Positions 29,728 through 38,595 of a DNA stretch of 59,766 nucleotides are shown here, one piece after another. The stretch is from Saprospiraceae bacterium (GTDB lineage: Bacteria; Bacteroidota; Bacteroidia; Chitinophagales; Saprospiraceae). The position numbers and the translations under genes were made by a program. Where the stretch lies: positions 1 through 59,766 of the forward strand of contig JAHDHH010000016.1 of NCBI GenBank assembly GCA_020631405.1. The letters run 5' to 3'. Each line of letters begins with the position of its first letter. Position 1 is the stretch's first letter. The notes under the pieces are model-generated. The model saw only the letters and a program-made list of their open reading frames with translations. It searched no databases and was not told where the DNA came from.

Positions 29728-31190
29728 TGTCGATCAACCTAGGTATAATCACCCGTGTCATAGGCGCCGTGCTCTTTTGCATCGGCATGTTGATGCTGCT
29801 GCCTACAGCTGTGGCCTTTAGCTATGATGTGAAGAACTGTATTGGCTTGTTTCAGTCAGCAGTGATCGCCATTCTAGCAGGTGCTGCCTTGTTTTTCTTT
29901 ACAAAGGGGTGCAAGACTGATATTGGAAAGAGAGAAGGCTACATGATCGTCTCCCTGAGTTGGATCAGTGCCGGTATATTTAGTGCCTTGCCCTACATCC
30001 TAAGTAATGTTGGAATCTCAGTTGTTGATGGCGTATTTGAAAGCATCTCAGGGATGACTACTACAGGTGCGACTATATTTGAAGATATTGAGGCAATGCC
30101 CCAAGGACTCTTACTCTGGCGGAGTATGACACAGTGGATAGGAGGCATGGGAATCATCGTATTGACCGTGGCTATCTTTCCCTTGTTGGGTGTGGGTGGA
30201 GTAGAGCTCTTCGTTGCGGAATCACCAGGACCTACCTCTAATAAGATCCACCCACGAATCAAAGAAACAGCCAAGCGTCTTTGGCTCCTCTATGTTGGTC
30301 TGTCTGCCTTAATCATCATCACACTCCGACTAGAGGGGATGACCTCTTTTGATGCCATCAATCATGGCTTGACGACTGTTGCCACTGGTGGATTTTCTAC
30401 AAAAAACTCTAGTATTGCTGACTTTAGTCCATTGATTCAATATACGATCTTGCTCTTCATGTTTATTGCTGGGATCAACTATTCCCTGATCTATGCAGGT
30501 ATCCAAGGCAAACTCAATAAAGTGTGGCGGAGTGACGAACTGCGTACCTATATCTTCTTTACGCTTGCTTCGATAGTCTTTGTGACTACTTCTATCTTAT
30601 ATCACACAGATATACAACTAGAACAGGCATTTAGAGATGCTGCTTTTCAGATAGTATCCTTGATTACAACTACGGGATATATCTCTGCCGATTATACAAT
30701 CTGGCACCCCTCATTGACGATGTTTTTCTTTATGCTCCTCTTTGCAGGCGCTTGTGCTGGGTCTACTGCTGGTGGAATCAAAATCATCAGACACATGGTA
30801 TTCGCCAAGAACTCCTTATTAGAATTTAAGCGAATCCTCCACCCTAATGGGCTTATCCGCCTGCGAATTGACAATGGTTTAGTAGCGCCAAGGATATTGA
30901 CCCACGTACTTGTATTCTTACTGCTTTACCTAGGGATATTTGCCATAGGTACACTGATGATGTCAGTAATGATAGCTCACTTTGACCAACCCTTGTTGAC
31001 TTCTGCCGGAGCTGTAGCTACCTCCTTGGGCAATGTAGGGCCAGCGATTGCAGAATTGTCACCTGTGGACAACTTCTCCCAGCTACCAAGTGTTGCAAAG
31101 CTGTTTTTGTGCTTTATCATGCTCCTTGGTCGACTAGAACTATTTTCAATCTTGATTTTGTTTTCACCTTATTTTTGGAGGTCGAATTAG
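29727..31190 (+). CDS. trkH: Trk potassium uptake channel subunit TrkH
   Basis: 487 residues, about ten to twelve membrane spans, with four pore-loop motifs: S-G-M-T-T-T-G-A-T-I-F, T-V-A-T-G-G-F-S-T, T-T-T-G-Y-I-S and A-T-S-L-G-N-V-G-P. The glycines of these loops form the K+ selectivity filter. It is translationally coupled to trkA, with a 1-bp overlap. Length is normal. Confidence 0.95.
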   Translation: MSINLGIITRVIGAVLFCIGMLMLLPTAVAFSYDVKNCIGLFQSAVIAILAGAALFFFTKGCKTDIGKREGYMIVSLSWISAGIFSALPYILSNVGISVVDGVFESISGMTTTGATIFEDIEAMPQGLLLWRSMTQWIGGMGIIVLTVAIFPLLGVGGVELFVAESPGPTSNKIHPRIKETAKRLWLLYVGLSALIIITLRLEGMTSFDAINHGLTTVATGGFSTKNSSIADFSPLIQYTILLFMFIAGINYSLIYAGIQGKLNKVWRSDELRTYIFFTLASIVFVTTSILYHTDIQLEQAFRDAAFQIVSLITTTGYISADYTIWHPSLTMFFFMLLFAGACAGSTAGGIKIIRHMVFAKNSLLEFKRILHPNGLIRLRIDNGLVAPRILTHVLVFLLLYLGIFAIGTLMMSVMIAHFDQPLLTSAGAVATSLGNVGPAIAELSPVDNFSQLPSVAKLFLCFIMLLGRLELFSILILFSPYFWRSN

Positions 31191-31210
31191 GGGTGATATT
31201 GGATGATGTT

Positions 31211-33064
31211 TTATTTATTTAATGCTTTTAATACCTTTTCCTCTTGGATGTAAACATCACGCATAAATAGTACATGTGGAATAACCTTAAGCTTTTTATG
31301 TTCTCTGAATGCTAGTAACAGGTTATGCAATGTATTTGCAGTTAGCAATGAGAGATTTAGTTCGTAGTCTGTTTCTACATCATTTATAAATTCATCTGTA
31401 AACTCAGGCGCAACAAGTAATGACTTAATAACATTGAAGCCAGAGCTTTCAAGAAGATTTTTATAAGATTTAATTTGCCTTGATACAGCACTGAATTTAT
31501 TATATCCAGATTCTTTAACAGATTTACATTCTATCAAGAATACGTCTGTTTCATTTATACTTATTAATATATCTATTTTATCCTTGTTGGTATTTACGGA
31601 CTTTCTTAGTTTTTCATTGACCTCTAATCCTAATTCCGAAAAAATCTGCCTTGTCATCTCTTCGAATTTTAGTCCAAGATTTGCCTCTTTTACTTTGATT
31701 CCGTTTTCTTTAAGTAATGTTAAGTTTCTGAAGGCTATGTTTTCATAATTTTCAAGTTCAATATTTTTAGAATCCTTGTATGCCGAAAGTATATTCATTA
31801 CTTCGTTGCCCCTAGTTGATATTCCTTTCTTATCACAAAAAAGTTTTATTTCATCAGTAGATAGAGTCTCAATGATGTCCCTAGGTTTTATATTGTAGTC
31901 AAGGAGTAGTTCGGCTTGAAGAGTATCTTCTGCTTGTAGCTCGAATTCATTTTTGACAATCTTGTTTGCTTTTGGCAAGCAGTCTCTTAAATCCTTCATT
32001 AGTGCCATATAGCCATTGATTGATATACCTACTTTGTCTTCTTTTTCTACTTTATTGAAGTAATCTACCAATGAGTCAACCTTCTGATCTAATGTTGATC
32101 CTTTTAGAAAATCTAGATTTAAGCCTTTTGTGACAAGTTCATTTATGTAACTCTTCTTTTGAGTGAGAGTTGTTTGTTCTTTGTGAATATCATATTTCAA
32201 TAAATTACGGAGTGATATACCCTCTTTAATAATCTGTTTGATTTTTTGTTTCCTGTCTTGTTTCTTATTGAGGTCGTGAATTCTACAGATTAGGTTTAAT
32301 TCTGAGTCTTTTAATAGGTTTAGAATTCTTCGTTGGTATTTGTCAGCGACTTCCTTTCCTCTAAATTTTCGCAATAGTCTAACAAATTCGTCTGGGATGT
32401 ATATTGTTAGGTTCTTTTTAGAATAGAGGATTATACCTGAGTCTTTTAATAAATCAATTATCTCATCAAGCTGCATATTTTTCAGCCCAATTACACTGTA
32501 GTTCAGCAATTTGACTTCTTCTTGCGAAAGGTCTAAATTTTTGGCTAATTCATTAAGAATGGATTTCTCATCTTGAGTGATTTTCGAATCTAGACTATTC
32601 TTGAGATCATTATCTAAAGCCACTCTCACACAATTTCTATAAATCAGGAACTCTCTTTGTCTTTCACTTACCTGTTTTAGATCTGTTTGCTCAAAAACTT
32701 CTTTTAGCGCCTTTATTTTGGCTCTTATGGTTTTCGTTTCATTTTCATACAGCTTACCTAGCCACTCTCTAGTCATAATACAATTACCATCGCGAATGAG
32801 TATATCAATCAATATGTCCAATTGGGATACTGATTGATTAATGCTTGTGTTTAGTGTAGAATAGTATTCTTTTTCAACTAATTCAAAAACTTTAGATACA
32901 ATATGACTATCAAGTTTCTTGAGTTGGGTATCAGAATAATTATTAAGAATAACATTTATCTCCCTAGCATTTTTAGGAGAATCACTAATTATTCGATCAA
33001 CAATTTTGGAAAAAGAGTTCTTTTCTAATGTGTTGAGTCTGTCTAGAATTTTTTCTAGCTTCAT
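31211..33064 (-). CDS. Large helical protein with PD-(D/E)XK nuclease-like C-terminus
   Basis: 617 residues, Lys/Glu/Leu-rich, mostly predicted helix over the first ~450. Near residues 470-560 there is a restriction-endonuclease-like signature: F-E-E-M-T-R-Q-I-F, then K-I-D-I-L-I, then F-L-I-E-C-K-S, giving the E, D and E-x-K positions of the PD-(D/E)XK fold. The N-terminal part resembles no family I know. Codon use is clearly more AT-rich than in trkAH. It sits just outside the left att site of the mobile element, downstream of the displaced tRNA terminator, so it may be left from an earlier insertion. A DNA-cleaving defence role is a plausible guess, not shown. Confidence 0.7.
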   Translation of the reverse strand: MKLEKILDRLNTLEKNSFSKIVDRIISDSPKNAREINVILNNYSDTQLKKLDSHIVSKVFELVEKEYYSTLNTSINQSVSQLDILIDILIRDGNCIMTREWLGKLYENETKTIRAKIKALKEVFEQTDLKQVSERQREFLIYRNCVRVALDNDLKNSLDSKITQDEKSILNELAKNLDLSQEEVKLLNYSVIGLKNMQLDEIIDLLKDSGIILYSKKNLTIYIPDEFVRLLRKFRGKEVADKYQRRILNLLKDSELNLICRIHDLNKKQDRKQKIKQIIKEGISLRNLLKYDIHKEQTTLTQKKSYINELVTKGLNLDFLKGSTLDQKVDSLVDYFNKVEKEDKVGISINGYMALMKDLRDCLPKANKIVKNEFELQAEDTLQAELLLDYNIKPRDIIETLSTDEIKLFCDKKGISTRGNEVMNILSAYKDSKNIELENYENIAFRNLTLLKENGIKVKEANLGLKFEEMTRQIFSELGLEVNEKLRKSVNTNKDKIDILISINETDVFLIECKSVKESGYNKFSAVSRQIKSYKNLLESSGFNVIKSLLVAPEFTDEFINDVETDYELNLSLLTANTLHNLLLAFREHKKLKVIPHVLFMRDVYIQEEKVLKALNK

Positions 33065-33237
33065 TTTGTATTATTAATATTATTGAAGTGTGGTCTTGTA
33101 AAGATATTTGGATTTTAAATAATTAGTGTTAAAAGGGTATTTATCACAATGATTAACCACAGAATAAAGTGATTAAAGAATTATTAAGTCCAACGACAAA
33201 AAACTAAAAGAGGTAATACGCCTGCTAATAAAACATA

Positions 33238-33270
33238 AAAGCCCCGAAAACATTGAGCTTTCGAGGCTTT
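33238..33270 (-). terminator. Displaced tRNA-Gln terminator hairpin
   Basis: AAAGCCCCGAAA at 33238-33249 pairs with TTTCGAGGCTTT at 33259-33270. The one mismatch (C against A on the plus strand) becomes a U-G pair in minus-strand RNA, so the hairpin is better on the minus strand. It lies directly after the copy of the tRNA-Gln 3' end, just as a similar hairpin follows the intact tRNA at 46222-46254. I read it as the chromosome's original tRNA terminator. Confidence 0.6.
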
Positions 33271-33272
33271 AA

Positions 33273-33285
33273 GTTGATCCACTAG
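33273..33285 (-). repeat. Left attachment site copy
   Basis: GTTGATCCACTAG, an exact 13-bp copy of 46259-46271. On the minus strand it is the last 11 nt of tRNA-Gln plus two bases. The flanks differ on the inner side, which sets the limit of the repeat. It lies 187 bp upstream of the integrase start, as expected for an element end. Confidence 0.75.
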
Positions 33286-33471
33286 ATGGATAATTCTGTC
33301 TTTTTGTGTCTTGCTTTGTCCTCTCGTGACCACCTATAAGTGCTTGATAAACAGCCATATACGCAAGAAAAAGACAGTCAATTGCGGAACTTCTCAGTCA
33401 GTTTTTTTCGTTAAATGTTGCACGGATATTTCAATAATATTCGCCATACTTTAGCACAAAATGAGACACAA

Positions 33472-34683
33472 ATGGCCACATTCGCAATCATACTCTGGCA
33501 TGCAAAAAACACCTCAGATAACACCCACAGCCTCAAAATTCGCATCACCAAAAATAGGAAATCTCGTTACATTAATCTCGGGATTCGGATAAGAAAAGAG
33601 GACTGGAATAGCAAGAAACGGCAGGTTCGGTCGACTCACCCAGATGCAGATAGACTCAATGATTTGATTCTTACAAAGCTACGTTCGGTGCAATCCATTG
33701 GCTACAGCACAGAAATGAAGAACCCGCATCAGTCACTTGAGCATCTCAGACAATCAATAGAAACACCCGTAAATAAACAGAGTTTCTTTGACTTTGCTGT
33801 GCTACTGACCAAAAGACTCGAAGACAATCAACAAGTGGCGAGCATGATTCGGAATAAGACGCTGATAAAGAAGATGAAGACCTTTACCAAAGGGGCTGAC
33901 GTATCTTTTGATGCTATAAACGTCGAGTGGCTTCATAGCTATAAAGCCTATCTCGTCAGTCGTGGCAATAAGCCTAACACAATTCATAATGCCCTCAAAT
34001 GGATTCGGTCGGTGCTCTATGCAGCCATTCGGGCTGGTCACTTTCCACAAGACAAAAACCCATTTTTCCAGTTCAAACTCAAAGCAGCGAAGACACACCG
34101 CATTCGCCTCTCAGTCACAGAAATGCAGCAGTTTGCTGCTGTGATACTCAAAAAACATTCTCCACTGTGGAAGATTCAGCAATATTTTTTGTTCTCGTAC
34201 TACGTCTGTGGTATGCGGATTGGCGACCTCATTCGCCTCAAGATGGGGAATATTCAGGGTGCAAGACTAGTCTACACCATGCATAAAACAAAGAACCCTC
34301 GGTCGATTCTACTCGTCTCGCAGACACAAGAAATCCTCAATCATTTCTATACGCCAGAAGCCAAGAAAACAGACTTTTTGTTTCCGATTCTTGACCCGAA
34401 GTATAGATATGATGACCCGCTCTTTCTGATGAGAAAGATTGCCAGCAGGGCGGTACGTATCAATAATGGGCTCAAGGAAATAGCAGTTCTCGCTGGGATT
34501 GAGAAACAGATTCACTTCCATACGGCTCGCCACAGCTGGGCAAACAATGCCCGACTCAGCGGACTGAGCCTCTATGATATCAGTAAAGGACTAGGGCACA
34601 CCTCCGTCACCACCACAGAACGATACCTCGACTCTATGGACGAATCTTCCGTTGATGCTGCCCTCACGCAGATGTTTGGTTAG
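33472..34683 (+). CDS. Tyrosine recombinase (site-specific integrase)
   Basis: 403 residues from ATG 33472, chosen because M-A-T-F-x-I-I-L is the usual N-terminus of Bacteroidota integrases; the frame is open to 33415. It has an Arm-type N-terminal domain (L-K-I-R-I-T-K-N-R-K-S-R-Y-I), a SAM-like core-binding domain, and a catalytic domain with R249, H350-x-x-R353, H376 and nucleophile Y385. All five catalytic residues are present, so it should be active. It would recombine the 13-bp core in tRNA-Gln. It is convergent with the next gene, with a 4-bp overlap of the ends. Confidence 0.92.
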   Translation: MATFAIILWHAKNTSDNTHSLKIRITKNRKSRYINLGIRIRKEDWNSKKRQVRSTHPDADRLNDLILTKLRSVQSIGYSTEMKNPHQSLEHLRQSIETPVNKQSFFDFAVLLTKRLEDNQQVASMIRNKTLIKKMKTFTKGADVSFDAINVEWLHSYKAYLVSRGNKPNTIHNALKWIRSVLYAAIRAGHFPQDKNPFFQFKLKAAKTHRIRLSVTEMQQFAAVILKKHSPLWKIQQYFLFSYYVCGMRIGDLIRLKMGNIQGARLVYTMHKTKNPRSILLVSQTQEILNHFYTPEAKKTDFLFPILDPKYRYDDPLFLMRKIASRAVRINNGLKEIAVLAGIEKQIHFHTARHSWANNARLSGLSLYDISKGLGHTSVTTTERYLDSMDESSVDAALTQMFG

Positions 34684-35768
34684 AGTGTATGAGGAATCAA
34701 TGTACCTCGCTCGATTCTGCTAAATCGTTTTGTAAATACTTCTTTTAAATGTATATAGTGCTCTTTTTCTGCTAATAGTTCTGCTGAGATTTCTCTATTA
34801 TCTATTCGACTGGTGAGGTAGGCAATTTTTGATGAACAATCATCAAGCACAAGACGAGTAGAATCTTTCATAGTTCTTGCATCAAGATCAATGATTTGGT
34901 CTTCTGATCTCATTCGCAAATCATTTTTGAGTATTTTAATGAGGGCTTGAGTGTGCATCGAACCCTGTACCTCGTCTAAAATGAGCATATCTGGAATACT
35001 ATAACCATTACTAGTAACCAATTGTGCTTCCGTTAGCAATAAATTATTATCAAGCAATGACCAACTAAAAAGCCGAGTAGGAACGGATAACACCCGAATA
35101 GATATTCTTTTTTCGTTATAGACTAACATGTTCCAGATGTGGTTATAAGTCTCATCGAAGAGTAGCTTCAGGCACTCAGAAACAACGGCATATTTATTCG
35201 ATTGTACTACCTTTTGAAAAGCATAGAGTGGTAGTGCTATTATCCGCTCATACTGTATATTATTATTCCTGAGCACAAACTCCTCAATGTTCCTTAGATA
35301 CTCCCCATATCCTCTAAAAAGTGGCTCTCGTCTTTTTTGTGAATACTGTTTAATGTTCGTGAAATAATCATAGACGAATATCGAGGATTGGGTTTTTTCT
35401 GTGATGAGATTTGTTACTCTCCCATAGTACTTATAAGAATACCCCTTATATGCTGGGGTGGACTTTTCTACCTCTCGTATGACGGATATTTTTTGACGTA
35501 TAGATTTGGCAACATTGGTTTTCAGGAGAGAGTATAAGTTTTCCCTTTTCTCAGAATCAAACGAGATAACCTCCTCAGAAATAAAATCTGGAAACAGGCC
35601 TGCCAGTGCTGCTAAATGCATGTTTTTGAGTTGGGCACTGCTCTTAAAAAATTCGTATCGGGATTTAGCCGTGAGCTGAAGGGCTTTGGAAAACGTTTCC
35701 ATATTCCCTGTTGATTCCAGCCATTTGCGGAGTTCTACTCGTTCTATGTGTGGGGTTGGTGAATTCAT
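34680..35768 (-). CDS. Unknown element-borne protein, possible HTH N-terminus
   Basis: 362 residues, family not recognised. The first ~55 residues have a spacing of helices that could be an XRE-like helix-turn-helix (E-L-R-K-W-L-E-S, F-S-K-A-L, L-A-A-L-A-G-L-F-P-D-F). Residues ~180-290 form a compact mixed domain with Y-E-R-I-I-A-L-P-L, I-S-I-R-V-L-S-V-P and D-M-L-I-L-D-E. The end is charged and helical. There is no signal peptide or membrane span. A good -33/-7 promoter on the minus strand lies about 60 nt upstream, and a near-copy of it drives a predicted RNA 540 bp further upstream. It may be a regulator or cargo; no function is claimed. Confidence 0.6.
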   Translation of the reverse strand: MNSPTPHIERVELRKWLESTGNMETFSKALQLTAKSRYEFFKSSAQLKNMHLAALAGLFPDFISEEVISFDSEKRENLYSLLKTNVAKSIRQKISVIREVEKSTPAYKGYSYKYYGRVTNLITEKTQSSIFVYDYFTNIKQYSQKRREPLFRGYGEYLRNIEEFVLRNNNIQYERIIALPLYAFQKVVQSNKYAVVSECLKLLFDETYNHIWNMLVYNEKRISIRVLSVPTRLFSWSLLDNNLLLTEAQLVTSNGYSIPDMLILDEVQGSMHTQALIKILKNDLRMRSEDQIIDLDARTMKDSTRLVLDDCSSKIAYLTSRIDNREISAELLAEKEHYIHLKEVFTKRFSRIERGTLIPHTL

Positions 35769-35836
35769 ACAATGTTTTAAAATCTAAGTGTTAAAGTTTT
35801 TCGCATACCTTGCGTGATAAAAATGCCATAGTAGGA

Positions 35837-35867
35837 CAAATGTAGACACAATCGGTCACATATTCAA
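35837..35867 (-). promoter_or_regulatory. Bacteroidota-type promoter for the 34680-35768 gene
   Basis: On the minus strand, TTG (35867-35865), 20 bp, then TACATTTG (35844-35837): a full match to the -33 TTG / -7 TAnnTTTG consensus with standard spacing. Transcription would start near 35830, giving a leader of about 60 nt. The 20 bases at 35826-35845 recur at 36366-36385 with two changes. Confidence 0.65.
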
Positions 35868-35950
35868 TAACGCAAAAGTGGTATGGAAAAAATTATAGGA
35901 AAGTATCATGAAAAAGTGTAAATTGCAGTAATATGATTTTATCGCAGATT

Positions 35951-36130
35951 ACGAATACAATTATGGTACACCTGTGTACTGGATTCGTGTCTCTGTTTTT
36001 GTCATCATTTCCTTCAACCGACCTGTAGAGCACCCGCTCCAGTAACTCGGTTATTACCCTATAATTAGATTCTGGAGCAAAAAGCTCAACTGTTCCGTGA
36101 GGGATTACCTGTCCCAGACGTAGGACTGGT
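35951..36130 (+). other. Structured non-coding segment with nested hairpins
   Basis: This is part of a 740-bp gene-free stretch (35769-36507). It holds a nested hairpin (ACGAAT 35951-35956 with ATTCGT 35983-35988, enclosing GTACAC 35966-35971 with GTGTAC 35974-35979), a long-range stem GCTCCAG 36036-36042 with CTGGAGC 36072-36078, and ACCTGTCC 36107-36114 with GGACTGGT 36123-36130 with one mismatch. I see no ORF. It could be a structured RNA leader, a replication or transfer origin, or integrase accessory sites. Confidence 0.45.
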
Positions 36131-36165
36131 CACTTTTGAAATATTTTTCTAACCAAATTCTAGGT

Positions 36166-36370
36166 AAAAAAAAGAGGGGTCTTCTGTTAGAGCAGAAGAA
36201 CTCCCTCGTGCATTGTCCATTTTTATTGTCCGCTCAGAAAATAAATGAATATGGAACTCTAAATGCGGTCACATAATACAGCAAAGCTGGTGGCCGCAGT
36301 TTTTTTTATATTGAAATAAGCCGAAAATTATTATAATAGGTAGGTACAAAGGATAACCTTATATCCCATA
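36166..36370 (-). ncRNA. Predicted ~200-nt RNA bounded by promoter and terminator
   Basis: A complete -33/-7 promoter on the minus strand (36406-36377) predicts transcription start near 36370. Downstream, a hairpin (CCCTC 36203-36207 with GAGGG 36174-36178; CAGAAG 36193-36198 with CTTCTG 36181-36186) is followed on the minus strand by eight T (36173-36166), a strong intrinsic terminator. No ORF of note lies between. A second stem (36264-36298) sits inside the RNA. The two together define a small RNA of the mobile element, perhaps acting on the neighbouring gene or on transfer. This is a sequence prediction only. Confidence 0.5.
36264..36307 (+). terminator. Plus-strand intrinsic terminator
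   Basis: TGCGGTCAC at 36264-36272 pairs with GTGGCCGCA at 36290-36298 (one G-U pair), with an inner CAGC/GCTG stem at 36279-36282 and 36286-36289, followed by eight T at 36300-36307. It ends some plus-strand transcript from the structured region to its left, and overlaps the predicted minus-strand RNA, so two antisense RNAs are possible. Confidence 0.65.
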
Positions 36371-36376
36371 GTACTA

Positions 36377-36406
36377 CAAATGTAGCGGTTTTTTGTTTCC
36401 ATACAA
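36377..36406 (-). promoter_or_regulatory. Promoter of the predicted minus-strand RNA
   Basis: On the minus strand, TTG (36406-36404), 19 bp, TACATTTG (36384-36377). It has the same -7 box and the same following bases (TACTATGG after two or three variable positions) as the promoter at 35837-35867, suggesting shared regulation. Confidence 0.6.
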
Positions 36407-36507
36407 AATACAACGAGTTTTTCAAAATTCATAAGCGTTTTCTTCAAACGTCAGTGAAGATGAGATGATTGCACAGTTTTGGTCGCCTAGATTAAAACTT
36501 AGTGATT

Positions 36508-37044
36508 ATGAAAATTGCTTTTTCTATTATCATTTTTCTTCTGCGACAGTATACAAAATATGTATACAAATCGGAAGAGACAAAAGCGCCAGAAAGCAAG
36601 TTATCTCTTGATTCATCAGACAAAGGAGAAAACGGCATTTGGAAGCTAATTTCTGAGGGAGAACACATGGCAATTGAGATACTTAAATGGGTCTCACGGT
36701 TCATATGGCATGTGCTACAGAGTCCGATAGGAGGGATTGTGGTATTCTTATTGGGGTTGTATTTGGCGTACCACTTAGCAAAAGAGCTCTTTGAGGCGTT
36801 TCTGGCTATGCCACGGCAGATACTGTCGGGTATGTTTAATGCCATCGGGCAGGCACTGGGGAACTTCCTCGTGAACTCGGGCAAGAAACTCTTGATCTAC
36901 GGTGAGAAGATTGTGAGATGGGTACTCAAGAAGCTCTGGAAAGCTATATTAGAGGAGGCGTGGGACGAGGTGAGTGATCGGTCTTTTCAGGTAGGGGTCA
37001 AGCTCTGGAAAGCACTTGTCAGCAAATTCATACATCGGAAATAA
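36508..37044 (+). CDS. Membrane protein upstream of the coupling protein
   Basis: 178 residues from ATG 36508; a GTG six bases earlier is possible. It has a short hydrophobic N-terminus (residues 1-12), a strong membrane span near residues 70-93 (I-G-G-I-V-V-F-L-L-G-L-Y-L-A-Y-H), and an amphipathic helical C-terminal part rich in Lys and Trp. No family is recognised. It lies 7 bp before traG on the same strand, so it may help the coupling protein or the mobilization complex at the membrane (inference). Confidence 0.65.
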   Translation: MKIAFSIIIFLLRQYTKYVYKSEETKAPESKLSLDSSDKGENGIWKLISEGEHMAIEILKWVSRFIWHVLQSPIGGIVVFLLGLYLAYHLAKELFEAFLAMPRQILSGMFNAIGQALGNFLVNSGKKLLIYGEKIVRWVLKKLWKAILEEAWDEVSDRSFQVGVKLWKALVSKFIHRK

Positions 37045-37051
37045 TCGCGCT

Positions 37052-38593
37052 ATGTATGGATATATTCTACTTGCGATAGCACTTCTGTCTATCAGTCTTC
37101 GCCTTTTGGGAAGACTGGTGGACAGACCATCACGACGATATGGAAGTGCTCGTTTCTCTCAGAAGCGAGCTCTTCTATCCCGCTTCCAAAAGGGGGTCTG
37201 CATTGATGGTGTTCGTATGCTTTCTGAACAGAAATCATGTGAACATCTTCTGGTAGTGGCTGCCACTGGGAGGGGCAAAACGACCACAATACTGCTACCG
37301 AACTTAGTACTCAAATCTCAGCAAAATGATGTGTCGATTTGTGTGACAGACCCCAAAGGGGAACTCTATGATTTAACCCATCATGCCTATAGAAAGGCTG
37401 GGTTTGAGGTGTTGCTGATTGATGTGACAGCGCCGCGTCAATCAATGCGGTTTAATCCGTTAGCGTACTTGAGTAGTCCAGAAGACGTTCGGCACTTCTG
37501 CACGAGTTTGTTTGATGTGAGTAACAAGGGGGCTACCACAGAGGGGCTGTGGCGAGAGGGCAGTATTTCTTGTCTTGCAGTCCTTATGAATACCGTCCTC
37601 AAGCTGCCATCAGACCAGCAACATATGGGGAAAGTGATTGACCTCGCCCATATGCTCTCATCAGAAAATAAAACAGAACTCGATAGTCTCATGGCAGCAT
37701 ATGCTGATGAGGCAACTTTTCTGCGATATCAGCAGATAATCTCGCAAGAAGTGAAGATATTTCAGGGGGTGGTGAGTGGTATGCATGCAGTCCTCGCACC
37801 ATTTGATAATGCCACGATGCGTGACCTCATGTCCGCCCATACACTCGATTTTACGACCATTCGGAAGCAGCCCACTATTGTCTACCTCAAGACGGGGGTA
37901 TCCAGTAGCTATGCTCCTTTTCTGACGGTGATGCTCAGCAAACTCTTCAAGACGCTGCTCCAGCAACCTATCCGTCAGACGGATACAACGCTCTATGTGT
38001 TCTTAGAAGAGTTTGGCAACGTCCTGCCCATTGCACTACTACCTGAAGCAGTATCACTCCTGCGGTCTAAGCGAGTATCATTGATGTTTGTACTGCAAGA
38101 CCTCGCTCAACTCGACTTGCGATATGGAAAGAATACAGCCGATATCGTTACTACCAATTGTGCGACTCACATCTATTTCTCAGGTCAAACCTCTGAGCGG
38201 ACACTTCGGAAGATAGGGCTTTTGCTAGGGGACTCAACGAATATTGAAGTTGATGAGAACTCTGTCAAACATGTGAGTAAACGAGACCTGATGACTATGC
38301 AAGAGATTCGCACTATGCCAGAGGGTCGAGGGCTTCTCATTTATGCCAATATGCCTGCCATCAAGGTGAAGTTTACCCCCATTTATCAGAACAAAAAACT
38401 GCTCAAAATGGCAGGACTAGCGTCTATAGATGGTCGACTTATTGTAACGCAAGAGCAGCAGAAAGCACCCTCAGCGACAGTTCTACCGCCACCAACGACA
38501 CAGCTTAACGGCTTAGACCTCCATTCTAACCCCGAAGATATGGCAGAAAAGGCCATATCTGATAACCCATTTCTCATTCAAAAACAGGAATAA
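37052..38593 (+). CDS. TraG/VirD4 family conjugative coupling protein
   Basis: 513 residues from ATG 37052, just after the preceding stop; an ORF from 37016 would overlap that gene. One N-terminal membrane span (residues 3-20) is followed by Walker A A-T-G-R-G-K-T (71-77), a D-P-K-G-E-L motif, and Walker B L-Y-V-F-L-E-E-F-G-N. The C-terminal part has Q-D-L-A-Q-L and the family's final helical motifs. The protein links a relaxosome to a type IV secretion channel. No channel genes are present in the window. It heads the mobilization operon with the HTH, MobC-like and relaxase genes. Confidence 0.93.
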   Translation: MYGYILLAIALLSISLRLLGRLVDRPSRRYGSARFSQKRALLSRFQKGVCIDGVRMLSEQKSCEHLLVVAATGRGKTTTILLPNLVLKSQQNDVSICVTDPKGELYDLTHHAYRKAGFEVLLIDVTAPRQSMRFNPLAYLSSPEDVRHFCTSLFDVSNKGATTEGLWREGSISCLAVLMNTVLKLPSDQQHMGKVIDLAHMLSSENKTELDSLMAAYADEATFLRYQQIISQEVKIFQGVVSGMHAVLAPFDNATMRDLMSAHTLDFTTIRKQPTIVYLKTGVSSSYAPFLTVMLSKLFKTLLQQPIRQTDTTLYVFLEEFGNVLPIALLPEAVSLLRSKRVSLMFVLQDLAQLDLRYGKNTADIVTTNCATHIYFSGQTSERTLRKIGLLLGDSTNIEVDENSVKHVSKRDLMTMQEIRTMPEGRGLLIYANMPAIKVKFTPIYQNKKLLKMAGLASIDGRLIVTQEQQKAPSATVLPPPTTQLNGLDLHSNPEDMAEKAISDNPFLIQKQE

Positions 38594-38595
38594 TT

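Noticed and set aside
33415..33471. Upstream extension of the integrase to position 33415
   Set aside because: The extra 19 residues do not resemble integrase N-termini, whereas ATG 33472 gives the usual M-A-T-F start.
36492..36884. 130-residue minus-strand ORF opposite the membrane protein
   Set aside because: It is a shadow of the plus-strand gene, which has a clear start, membrane span and operon spacing.
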